A stretch of 64,000 bases of DNA from an alpha proteobacterium BAL199 (GTDB lineage: Bacteria > Pseudomonadota > Alphaproteobacteria > Thalassobaculales > Thalassobaculaceae). Of this stretch, positions 8,568 through 16,339 are shown piece by piece. The DNA lies in contig ABHC01000015.1 in the NCBI GenBank assembly GCA_000171835.1, positions 1 to 64,000 on the forward strand, written 5' to 3'. The notes beneath the pieces are model-generated. The model was not told where the DNA came from. It did no database searches and saw nothing but the letters and a program-made list of their open reading frames with translations. Numbering within the stretch: the stretch's first letter is position 1; each line of letters opens with the position of its first letter. Position numbers and translations under genes: made by a program.

Positions 8568-10574
8568 TCAGGCGGCCGGGTCGATCCGTGCGACAAGGCA
8601 TGTCATGTCGTCGGACTGCGCGACGCCCTGGGCAAAGTCGTCGACCACTTTCAGGCAGTGATCAGCAACGTCCGCCGACGACCGATCACGGACCTGCGAC
8701 AGCGCTGATATCAGGCGCTCGTCACCGAACTCCTCGCCTTCGGCACTGAAGGCTTCGGTCAGGCCATCGGTGTACAGCAGCAGCACATCGCCGGGCCCCA
8801 TACTGGTCCGGCCTTCCCGGAACGTCGCGCCGGGTACCACCGCCAGGATCGGATCACCAAGCGGCGCCAATGTCAGGATCGAGCCGTCCGCCTTGAGCAC
8901 ATGGGGCGGATTGTGCCCGCCATTCGCGTAGACCATCGTCCCGGACGACACATCGATGACGCCGTAGAACACCGTCACGAACATCGCCGCGTCGTTCTCT
9001 GCCTCCAGCAGGCTGTTCACCCGACCGAGGCACACCCCAGGCCCTTCTCCCACCATGCCCGCTGCCTTCAGCAGGGTCCGGGTCACCATCATGAACAGGC
9101 TGGCTGGAACACCTTTGCCAGAGACGTCGGCGATCACCACGCCGACCCGATCGTCGTCGATCTGGAAGTAGTCGTAGAAGTCGCCCCCAACTTCGAGCGC
9201 CGGCTGCATGCGGCCGACAATACCGAGCCTGCCGTGCTGCAAAGGCTGGCGCGGCAGGACCGCCGCCTGCATGTCACGGGCGATCTGCAGTTCCTGACGA
9301 ATCCGCACCAGATCGGCGTTTTCTCGGAACACCGCAGTGACTGTCCTGAACCAAGGGCGCCACGCCACCGGCACGCGCGGCGGCCCGCTGGGCCCGACTT
9401 CTCCGGCGGCCTTGATATGCTCGACCAGCCGGCTCGCCGGTTCGACAAACTCGCGCCTGGTCAGCCAACCGGCGATGAGCAGCATGATCGTCAGTACGAT
9501 GACGAGCGCCAGGGTCTGCGGCCCGTGCTCGACGACCAGCGCGCCCAGAACGGCCCAGCGATCCCCGATATAGACCAGGGTCCAGGGAGCAGCCTCCAGG
9601 CGCTCGACGTAGGTCAGCACCGCGCCGTCGCCGACCACCCGTCGGTCGGGGCGATCCAGCGCTTGGTCGATGCGCCGAACAACCATCTCGGGCAGCGTAT
9701 TCCGGTAGGCCGCACCCAGTGTCACCGCGCTCTGAACGGCCTGAGGGTAGGCGAGCACGGCGCCGTCCGGGCCAAGCAGAGCTGTCCCCCCGACTGGATA
9801 GTCGAAATCTCCGTTCACGCGTCCGAGGTAGGGGACAGACACCTGGAGGGCGACAGCTCCAACGAACCGGTCCTCGCGATAGACCGGTGCCAGATGAACG
9901 ATACCGCTATGGGCTCCGGGCAGGTCGCTGCCGTCCAGCCAGACCGGGCTGCGAGTCGGATCCCGCCCGGCCGACACGGCATCAAGCAACACAGAGCGCA
10001 TCGGTTCGGACACGAACTGCTCAGCTTGCAAAGGCGTGGCGGGAAGCAGCACAGCGAAGCCACGCACCGAGACGTAGTAGGCACGATCGACGATCGGCAG
10101 CAACGCCACCAGATATCGAAAATCGTCGAGCAAACGGACGGCGGTTCGAACCTCCGAGGACGCTGCGTCGAGGTCGACGGCTCCGAGACTGCCGGCGACC
10201 GCCGCAGTGGGTGGGATCTGCCGCTCACCATCCGTCCTAAACACGAGGCGTCCATCGGCTGCCAGCTCGACGAATCGATGTTCGGTGTGGTCGGGATCAT
10301 CCATGTCGACGCCGAGGGCGGCGGTCTCTTGCAGCTCCCTGACCCGTGCTGCTACCGCATCGGCCAGCGCATCCAGAATCAGGGCGTGTTCCTTGGCTCG
10401 CCCAGCAATCGCCCGCCATTCGGCTTTTTCGCGATCGTCGATCTGCAAGACAAAGAACCCGACTGCCGCCGTGACCAGCACCGCGTAGGCGAGGCGCAGG
10501 ATGAGGGCATAGCGACGCATCAGAGCCATGCGCTCCGATCGGGCATCGCCTCTGGTTTCCCCCATCAGTTCCAT
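8568..10574 (-). CDS. Membrane sensor with SpoIIE-type PP2C phosphatase output
   Basis: 668 residues from the ATG at 10574 (GGGAG lies 5 bases before it). A membrane helix at about 20-42 is followed by a long periplasmic region (about 43-330) that looks like a double Cache sensor, then a second helix (LALVIVLTIMLLIAGWL) and a short linker. The C-terminal half is a PP2C/SpoIIE phosphatase: LQIARDMQAAVLPRQ, then VGGDFYDYF, IADVSGKGVPA and LLLYTDGLTEAF, with the metal-binding aspartates present. It would dephosphorylate an anti-sigma antagonist or a similar phosphoserine target in response to a periplasmic signal. It lies 35 bases downstream of the PF04392 binding-protein gene on the same strand. 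Confidence 0.88.
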   Translation of the reverse strand: MELMGETRGDARSERMALMRRYALILRLAYAVLVTAAVGFFVLQIDDREKAEWRAIAGRAKEHALILDALADAVAARVRELQETAALGVDMDDPDHTEHRFVELAADGRLVFRTDGERQIPPTAAVAGSLGAVDLDAASSEVRTAVRLLDDFRYLVALLPIVDRAYYVSVRGFAVLLPATPLQAEQFVSEPMRSVLLDAVSAGRDPTRSPVWLDGSDLPGAHSGIVHLAPVYREDRFVGAVALQVSVPYLGRVNGDFDYPVGGTALLGPDGAVLAYPQAVQSAVTLGAAYRNTLPEMVVRRIDQALDRPDRRVVGDGAVLTYVERLEAAPWTLVYIGDRWAVLGALVVEHGPQTLALVIVLTIMLLIAGWLTRREFVEPASRLVEHIKAAGEVGPSGPPRVPVAWRPWFRTVTAVFRENADLVRIRQELQIARDMQAAVLPRQPLQHGRLGIVGRMQPALEVGGDFYDYFQIDDDRVGVVIADVSGKGVPASLFMMVTRTLLKAAGMVGEGPGVCLGRVNSLLEAENDAAMFVTVFYGVIDVSSGTMVYANGGHNPPHVLKADGSILTLAPLGDPILAVVPGATFREGRTSMGPGDVLLLYTDGLTEAFSAEGEEFGDERLISALSQVRDRSSADVADHCLKVVDDFAQGVAQSDDMTCLVARIDPAA

Positions 10575-10609
10575 AGGCACTCCCGAATTCCGCCGCGTTG
10601 AACGCCAGA

Positions 10610-11857
10610 TCAATCAGCCGGCGAAACGCGCTGACCGAACGCTCGCACCTGACGTCCATCGTAGTCGTAGATGAATGTTGCCGCTTCCATGAACCGAAAC
10701 GGGATGCGCAGGCCGATCCGCCCGGCCGCCCGGAAGCTGATGGCAATGTCCGGCGGCGTAACCACCCCGACCGGAAGCGTTCCCACTGCCTGAACGCCGG
10801 TAAGAACATCGGCGGCGTAGTGGGCTGCGAGTTGCACGGCGGTCGACTGATTGACTCCGATCGAGACGACGGCGCTGGCATCACCGCCCCGGACCACATC
10901 GGGCAAGGTCGCGATCACCGGCATCCGACCACCCAGGCGATTAATCAGTTCGATCTCGCGGTACACGCTGGTCGAGCCGGTGATGATCCAGGCGGTGGTG
11001 CCGAACTCCGGTTCGAACCCCGCCAACGCCTCGGTAACCGCCGACATTCCATCGGTCAGGTCAGCCCGCGCAGACAACCCATCACGGACGGCGACATCGA
11101 GAACGGTCAGCTCCATCTCAGAGGCGATTGCATGCAAAGGCTCGACCTGGGTCTCCACCGCGCTGCGGTTCGAAAGATCATAGAGAACCGCGATAGTGTG
11201 GAGCTTCGGTAGCAGTTCGCGCAGATAGCTGATGAACAGGCGAACGGGCACGGTGTTGGACGTGTACGCGATGTTCGTGCCGCTGCCCGAGTGGTAGCCG
11301 GGCATCTGTCCTCGGAGCACCGGATCCTTCGAGGCGCTGGTAACGACCGGTATGCGGCCACCACTGTAGGTCCGGTGCAGGTACTCGGTCGCGTCCGAAC
11401 CGACCGGCATGATCAGATCAACGGCATTGGCCTCGGCCCAGTCCACTGCTTCCGATGCGATCGCCAGATCGGTGTCGTAGAACCAGATATCGAACACCGC
11501 CGGAACTTTCCGTTCCTGAAAGGTCGAGAGAATCGCATTGACCGAGATCGAATAAGCCGTTTGCGACGCAAAGGGGATCAGCAGCAGGACTCGGCGTTCG
11601 ACAGACGGCACCTCCCCCTTTGATCTGGCTGTGATTCGAGCGGTGTCGGATGGATCGGCGGTGATCGTGTAGAACGACCTGACCCGCTCGTTGAAGTCCA
11701 ACCAGTCAAGCACCGGGCGCGCTGCTTGCACGGGGCCCGCCGCCAACACCGAACACAGGAAAGCCAGCGCCAGCAACCAAACGGCCGCTGATCGTACGAA
11801 ATCCCCTGCCTTCCGTTCAATAATCACGGCGTTCCACTCGGTACTTAGTCTCGGCAT
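10610..11857 (-). CDS. PF04392-type periplasmic binding protein (ABC_sub_bind family)
   Basis: 415 residues from the ATG at 11857. The start is uncertain: GTGs at 11881 and 11827 are also in frame. An N-terminal signal helix (AAVWLLALAFLCSVLAAG) is followed by a two-lobe binding fold: VERRVLLLIPFASQTAYSIS, VDLIMPVGSDATEYLH, TIAVLYDLSNRSAVE, GVNQSTAVQLAAHYAADVL. These resemble PF04392 proteins, which often sit beside sensory proteins and not beside ABC permeases. No permease or ATPase gene is adjacent; the neighbours are a sensor phosphatase and a double-sensor membrane protein. I infer that it binds a small ligand and hands the signal to one of them. Confidence 0.78.
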   Translation of the reverse strand: MPRLSTEWNAVIIERKAGDFVRSAAVWLLALAFLCSVLAAGPVQAARPVLDWLDFNERVRSFYTITADPSDTARITARSKGEVPSVERRVLLLIPFASQTAYSISVNAILSTFQERKVPAVFDIWFYDTDLAIASEAVDWAEANAVDLIMPVGSDATEYLHRTYSGGRIPVVTSASKDPVLRGQMPGYHSGSGTNIAYTSNTVPVRLFISYLRELLPKLHTIAVLYDLSNRSAVETQVEPLHAIASEMELTVLDVAVRDGLSARADLTDGMSAVTEALAGFEPEFGTTAWIITGSTSVYREIELINRLGGRMPVIATLPDVVRGGDASAVVSIGVNQSTAVQLAAHYAADVLTGVQAVGTLPVGVVTPPDIAISFRAAGRIGLRIPFRFMEAATFIYDYDGRQVRAFGQRVSPAD

Positions 11858-11945
11858 GACATCGCGACCGTACTGTTTCACGATCGCGCAATGGACGGCA
11901 ATCGCTGGACGGTTCTCGCCGTTGCAACCGTCCCTCCATCTCCTA

Positions 11946-11969
11946 TGCTATGGCATTTGCTATGGCATT
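11946..11969. repeat. Perfect 12-base tandem repeat in a divergent promoter region
   Basis: TGCTATGGCATT occurs twice without a gap (11946-11957 and 11958-11969), between the divergent PF04392 and double-sensor genes, 18 bases before the start at 11988. Adjacent same-direction copies are a common arrangement for activator binding. Confidence 0.45.
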
Positions 11970-11987
11970 CGCACCAGACGGGTCGGA

Positions 11988-13112
11988 ATGGTGAGTGAAC
12001 TGGCAGACAGAACCGTCGACTCAACGTCCGAGACATCGGCGGTCGCTGCCGCGCGCGTCCGTGTCGCCGTCGTACTCGCCACGACACTCGCGGCAATCCT
12101 GATCCTGAGTGGAATCACCTGGGCGCAAGTGGCTGCCCGCTTCGATACGAACCGGGTCCACACCGAGGGCGAAACTATCCGCAACGCGATGTCCGGCATG
12201 CTGTCGATGGGCTTGCCGCTAGGAGATTTCATCGGATTCCAGGCCGTATCGGCCCGCGTGCTCCGTGCCGATCCAGCAATCCAGGCGGTCATCGTGCGAG
12301 ACCGTAACGGTCAGGTCGTACTGTCCAACCCGAACGACTTGGGCGCCGCCGGCTCCCAACCGGCCTTGGCGTTCACATCAACCGCAGCAGGCGACGTGAC
12401 GACCGTCGACGGGCCTCAATCCACCACCCGCCTCGCCATGCCGATCGTCGACCGCTTCGGCCCGGCCGGCAGCCTGGAATTGATCTTCGAACGTGCGCTG
12501 ATCCACGAGTTGACCCGCAATGCTGCGGCGGCAGGGTTGGCGGCGATTGTTCTGCTTGCCACGGGACTCATGGTGCACTGCCTCGCAATCGCAAACCCCG
12601 AATACTTTCAATCGAGACGTGACCTGATCCGCACCTACGCCGCTACCTGCGTGCTTGGGATCGGCCTTGTCGTGTCCGCGTTGATCGGTCTGACAGCCGA
12701 GAAGGCCGAGGAAACCGCCGGCGTGTATGCACAATCCCTCGGAGCCCGTTTGACCGAGGCCGTTGATCTCGGCATCTCCCTCGACGATCTGTCGGGACTC
12801 GATGACGTCGTCCGGGAATACCGTGATACCAACAGCGTCATCGGCTACGTGGCGCTGCTCGAAGGCAATCGGATCGCCACCAGCACCGGGCTCGACGACA
12901 CCGGTGGTCGGTGGAGTCGTCCCACCGGTTACGTCGATGCCGCTTACGAGGTGAGACCCCGCCGTCTCTACACGCCGCAGTATCGGGTGCGGGTCGGTAT
13001 CCGTTGGTCCACTGCGCTGCGCGCCACTGCCGAAGCGGCGGTTGCTCCAATCGGCATCCTGGTGATCGTCCTGATCCTCGGAGCAATCGCGATCACCAGG
13101 GCCCGGGCGTAA
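11988..13112 (+). CDS. Membrane protein with two periplasmic sensor-like domains and no output domain
   Basis: 374 residues from the ATG at 11988 (the frame is open upstream, but that part looks non-coding). Helices at about 24-44, 188-210, 228-248 and 348-368 frame two extracytoplasmic loops. The loops look like copies of one unit: MLSMGLPLGDFIGFQAV with VIVRDRNGQVVLS in the first, and AVDLGISLDDLSGLDDVV with VALLEGNRIATST in the second. This resembles the sensory half of HAMP-type receptors, but the protein ends a few residues after the last helix (ITRARA), so it has no kinase, cyclase or phosphatase domain. It is divergent from the PF04392/SpoIIE pair and probably works with them. Confidence 0.7.
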   Translation: MVSELADRTVDSTSETSAVAAARVRVAVVLATTLAAILILSGITWAQVAARFDTNRVHTEGETIRNAMSGMLSMGLPLGDFIGFQAVSARVLRADPAIQAVIVRDRNGQVVLSNPNDLGAAGSQPALAFTSTAAGDVTTVDGPQSTTRLAMPIVDRFGPAGSLELIFERALIHELTRNAAAAGLAAIVLLATGLMVHCLAIANPEYFQSRRDLIRTYAATCVLGIGLVVSALIGLTAEKAEETAGVYAQSLGARLTEAVDLGISLDDLSGLDDVVREYRDTNSVIGYVALLEGNRIATSTGLDDTGGRWSRPTGYVDAAYEVRPRRLYTPQYRVRVGIRWSTALRATAEAAVAPIGILVIVLILGAIAITRARA

Positions 13113-13126
13113 AATCGGACGTGACG

Positions 13127-13145
13127 GACGCGGCCGGTCCGCGTC
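13127..13145 (+). terminator. Possible hairpin after the double-sensor gene
   Basis: GACGCGG (13127-13133), loop CCGGT, CCGCGTC (13139-13145). It begins 15 bases after the stop at 13112 and has no T run, so it is only a weak terminator candidate. Confidence 0.3.
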
Positions 13146-13209
13146 ATGCTGTCGACCCATCCAAGACGACCCCTCCCGGCGCGCCACCTCCATTCAAGGG
13201 AAGTACACC

Positions 13210-14808
13210 ATGCCCGCGCATCAAAGCCGCTCACCCATCCGTTCGGTCAAGGGCATGGTCGCTGCCGCCCATCCGCTGGCCGCCGCCGCCGGCGCGGCCA
13301 TGCTCGACTCCGGCGGAAACGCCTTTGACGCGGTGGTGGCGACCGCCGCCGCGCTCAACGTCGCCGAGCCATACATGTCCGGTCTGCTGGGCCTGGGGAT
13401 GGCCACCTGCTGGGTGCAGAGCGAGGGTCGGATTCGCACCCTCGACTTCCAGACGCCGGTACCCAAGCGATTCCCGATTGACACCATCGGCAAGGTGGCG
13501 ACGACCGATGGACCATTGGCCGGCGGGACGCCCGGCAGCCTAGCCGGCTGGTCGACGCTGCTTGAGACTTACGGCCGGAAGTCCCTGGCCGAAGCCCTTG
13601 CCCCGGCGATCACGCTGGCCAGCGACGGTGTGCCGATCTCGAACTTCTACCTCGACATGCTGGCCGCGGTCGCCAACCGGTCGATGTCCGAGGAGTGGCG
13701 GCGACTCTACGCATTCAACGGTTCGGCCCGCGCCGGGCTGGTCCTACGCCAGCCGGAACTCGCCGAGACACTGGCAGGCATCGCCGCCAACGGCTCCGGA
13801 ACGCTGTACGGCGGAGCGCTCGGCCGCAAGCTGAGCGAACACCTTGCTTCCCTGGGAGGTTGCATCGGCCTTGACGACCTTGAGGCTGTCCAGCCGGTCT
13901 GGGAGCAACCGCTGCACGCCGAATACCGTGGACTGTCGGTGCATGTGCCGCCGCCGCCGGCGGAGTCATTCCAATTCCTGCTGACCCTGCGTCTATTGGC
14001 CGAGACCGATTTCGGCAAACTCGACCACCTCGGTGTCGATCATTTGGACCGAGTGTTCCGGGCGATTCGGCTGGCAGCAGAGTTGCGCATCCGGCGGAAC
14101 CGATCGACCCCCGATGCGATCCAGGATCTCCTGTCCGAGGCTTCGATCGCCCCGCTGCGCGATCGGCTCACCGACGGCTCGCCGATCTGGGGACGGACCG
14201 AGCAGCACGGCAGCGGGCCACTGGTCACCGGGCCGAGCCTTAAGGAGCACACGACGTCGTTCTCGGCGATGGATGCCGACGGCAACGCGGTGTGCATCAC
14301 CCAGAGCCTTGGCTCGCCCTGGGGGTCCGGCACGGCGATCCCGGGAACCGGCCTGTGCCTGAACAACTTCATGAACTGGGGCGATCTGGCCCCCGACTCA
14401 CCAAACTTCCTGAAGCCGGGCGAGCGCTATGCCATGTGCCTGGCCCCGTCAGTGTCGCTGTCGAATGGTGTGCCGGTGCTGTGCCTTGGCACTCCCGGCA
14501 GCTACGGCATTCCGCAGACTCAAAGCCAGGCGATGGTGCACTACGCGGGCTACGGTCTCGACCTGCAGGCAGCGCTCGACGCGCCGCGCGGCCGGTTGTG
14601 GGACGGCCATAAAGTGGCGCTCGAAAGCCGGGTTGCGCCGGATGTCGTGGAGGCGCTGAACAGCCGCAGACACGAGGTGGCGCTGATGGGACCGTATTCC
14701 TGGTCAGCCGGCGGCATGCAGGCGGTGGCGCGCGATCCGCAGTCCGGCTCGTTCGCTGGAGCGGCCGATCCACGCCGCGACGGAGCCGCCGTGGCGGCCA
14801 CCCGCTGA
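13210..14808 (+). CDS. Gamma-glutamyltransferase family protein
   Basis: 532 residues. The Ntn-hydrolase layout of this family is clear: GMVAAAHPLAAAAGAAMLDSGGNAFDA near the start is the usual N-terminal block (shown here only in part as AGAAMLDSGGNAFDAVVA), and KEHTTSFSAMDADGNAV marks the self-cleavage site. The new N-terminal nucleophile would be T348. GTGLCLNNFMNWG further on matches the oxyanion/substrate region. Such enzymes hydrolyse or transfer gamma-glutamyl groups from glutathione and related compounds. No signal peptide is evident, so it may be cytoplasmic, like the YwrD-type members and unlike classic periplasmic Ggt. The neighbours do not specify a substrate. Confidence 0.88.
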   Translation: MPAHQSRSPIRSVKGMVAAAHPLAAAAGAAMLDSGGNAFDAVVATAAALNVAEPYMSGLLGLGMATCWVQSEGRIRTLDFQTPVPKRFPIDTIGKVATTDGPLAGGTPGSLAGWSTLLETYGRKSLAEALAPAITLASDGVPISNFYLDMLAAVANRSMSEEWRRLYAFNGSARAGLVLRQPELAETLAGIAANGSGTLYGGALGRKLSEHLASLGGCIGLDDLEAVQPVWEQPLHAEYRGLSVHVPPPPAESFQFLLTLRLLAETDFGKLDHLGVDHLDRVFRAIRLAAELRIRRNRSTPDAIQDLLSEASIAPLRDRLTDGSPIWGRTEQHGSGPLVTGPSLKEHTTSFSAMDADGNAVCITQSLGSPWGSGTAIPGTGLCLNNFMNWGDLAPDSPNFLKPGERYAMCLAPSVSLSNGVPVLCLGTPGSYGIPQTQSQAMVHYAGYGLDLQAALDAPRGRLWDGHKVALESRVAPDVVEALNSRRHEVALMGPYSWSAGGMQAVARDPQSGSFAGAADPRRDGAAVAATR

Positions 14809-14816
14809 CCGGTGGC

Positions 14817-15062
14817 TCAGCCGCGCTGCTCCGGGACCCTGGTGTCGAACAGGGCCACGAGATTTCCGTACATCTGATCGGCGTCTTCCACCTCGGTCAG
14901 CGCCGAGATCTGGTAGACGGCCGCGCGAAACGAGCCCGGATCATATTGCTGCCATGCGCCAAGCCCCATGAGTCCCAGCACTGGAGTCGAGAGCACGACG
15001 ACCGTTGCGAAGAGGCAGAACAGGCTCCCGCGCAAGATTTTGAAGACCATGGCAGCCCCCAT
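14817..15062 (-). CDS. Small single-pass membrane protein, function unknown
   Basis: 81 residues from the ATG at 15062. A hydrophobic helix covers about 9-35 (SLFCLFATVVVLSTPVLGLM), followed by a soluble acidic tail ending VPEQRG. I do not recognise the family. Its start overlaps the stop of the DUF1328 gene by one base (TGATG at 15064-15060), so the two are probably co-translated. An ATG at 15050 is an alternative start. The stop lies 8 bases from the convergent gamma-glutamyltransferase stop. Confidence 0.6.
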   Translation of the reverse strand: MGAAMVFKILRGSLFCLFATVVVLSTPVLGLMGLGAWQQYDPGSFRAAVYQISALTEVEDADQMYGNLVALFDTRVPEQRG

Positions 15063-15235
15063 CACAACGGACTGCGGCCGCGCAGGACCCCGACCAGGGC
15101 GCTGATTACCAGCAGCACAAGGAACACAACGAACAGGATCTGCGCGATGTTGGCCGACGCCGCGGCAATTCCACCAAAACCGAAGACGCCTGCGACGATG
15201 GCGAGAATGAAGAACAGTACGCTCCAGCCCAGCAT
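15062..15235 (-). CDS. DUF1328 (YtjA/UPF0391) small membrane protein
   Basis: 57 residues from the ATG at 15235, which is preceded by GGAAGGAAACCACC. The sequence [20 protein letters not shown], then [15 protein letters not shown] and a second helix ending in GVLRGRSPL, is the standard DUF1328 pattern: two membrane helices in about 55 residues. Members are widespread and often stress-induced, with no known activity. It is followed at once by a second small membrane protein. Confidence 0.85.
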   Translation of the reverse strand: MLGWSVLFFILAIVAGVFGFGGIAAASANIAQILFVVFLVLLVISALVGVLRGRSPL

Positions 15236-15400
15236 GGTGGTTTCCTTCCGCCTTTCGTTCAACTGACCGAATAAACCCCAAGACCCCGCCTCCGGTTCCC
15301 GCCACATCCGCCCAAGGGGGCAAACCGGGTGGTTGTCACGACGCGAAAATGCGGCCCAGGATGCCCGCCTGACGCGCGGGCAGAACACGAGGAGACGGAC

Positions 15401-16285
15401 ATGTCGGACACCATTGGCGTTATCGGGCTCGGCAACGCCGGATCATCACTGTGCAAAGCTCTGTCGGGGCGTGTGCCGCTGATCGGTTTCGACCTGAGCG
15501 AGGTTCGCCGCGACGCTGTATCCGGGCTCGACATCGCCTGTGTTGCTTCGGCAGCCGACGTTGCCGCCAAGGCCGGGCGGATCATCCTGTCGCTGCCGAA
15601 GCCCGAAGCTTCGCTGGCGGTGGTCGACGAGATCCTGGCCGCCGGCCATCGCCCGGAGATCGTGATCGAGACCAGCACGGTCACCCCCAAGACCGCGATC
15701 GACGCTCACAAGCGCTGCAAAGCTGTCGGCGTCGGCTTCGTCGACGCGGCGATCGCCGGCGGTGTCGCCAGCATGGCCTCGGCCAAGATCACCTTCTTCC
15801 TGGGCGGCGACTCAGAAGACGTGGCCAAGGCCCGGCCGGTGCTGGACCTGCTGGCCGAGCGGATATTCGAACTCGGTCCGATCGGCGCCGGCATGGGAGC
15901 CAAGGTCGTCAACAACGGCGTCATGCACGCCGTCATGGTGGTGCTGATCGAGGCGTTCGCCATGTCGACCAAGCTGGGCGTGCCGATCCAGACCATGATC
16001 GACATCCTGAACCGCGAGGAAGGTCTGATGCGCCCGCTGGTCCACCGGGTGCAGGAGCGCATGGTCCAGGGCGACTACAACGCTGGCATGTCGGTCAGCA
16101 ACGCCCGCAAGGACTCCGTTCTGGCACTGGAAACCGCCCAGCAACTCGGCGTGCCGCTGTTCGCCACGCTGGCCGCCCATACGCCGTATGAGATCGCCGA
16201 GGCGAAGGGCATGGGCGATCTGGATTACGCCGCGCTGGCCCGGTTGTGGGAGGACTGGTCGGCCGTGTCGTTCCAGAACGGTTGA
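15401..16285 (+). CDS. NAD(P)-dependent beta-hydroxyacid dehydrogenase (HIBADH family)
   Basis: 294 residues from the ATG at 15401, with ACGAGGAGAC just before it. The N-terminal Rossmann motif reads [36 protein letters not shown] and the substrate-binding stretch [23 protein letters not shown] follow. The catalytic lysine is expected in [15 protein letters not shown]. The C-terminal all-helical domain is complete. Members oxidise 3-hydroxyisobutyrate, tartronate semialdehyde and similar acids; the exact substrate is not clear. Before the IS insertion downstream it may have formed a unit with the amidohydrolase gene at 17948. Confidence 0.85.
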   Translation: MSDTIGVIGLGNAGSSLCKALSGRVPLIGFDLSEVRRDAVSGLDIACVASAADVAAKAGRIILSLPKPEASLAVVDEILAAGHRPEIVIETSTVTPKTAIDAHKRCKAVGVGFVDAAIAGGVASMASAKITFFLGGDSEDVAKARPVLDLLAERIFELGPIGAGMGAKVVNNGVMHAVMVVLIEAFAMSTKLGVPIQTMIDILNREEGLMRPLVHRVQERMVQGDYNAGMSVSNARKDSVLALETAQQLGVPLFATLAAHTPYEIAEAKGMGDLDYAALARLWEDWSAVSFQNG

Positions 16286-16333
16286 TGTTCCCGGCCGGTC
16301 TTTGACGTTAGCCGCTGCCAGGCATAACCTTTG

Positions 16334-16339
16334 CCTAAG
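16334..16339. repeat. Left target-site duplication CCTAAG of the IS element
   Basis: CCTAAG at 16334-16339 is repeated at 17914-17919 on the other side of the element. A 6-base direct repeat abutting both terminal inverted repeats indicates a simple transposition event. Confidence 0.6.
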
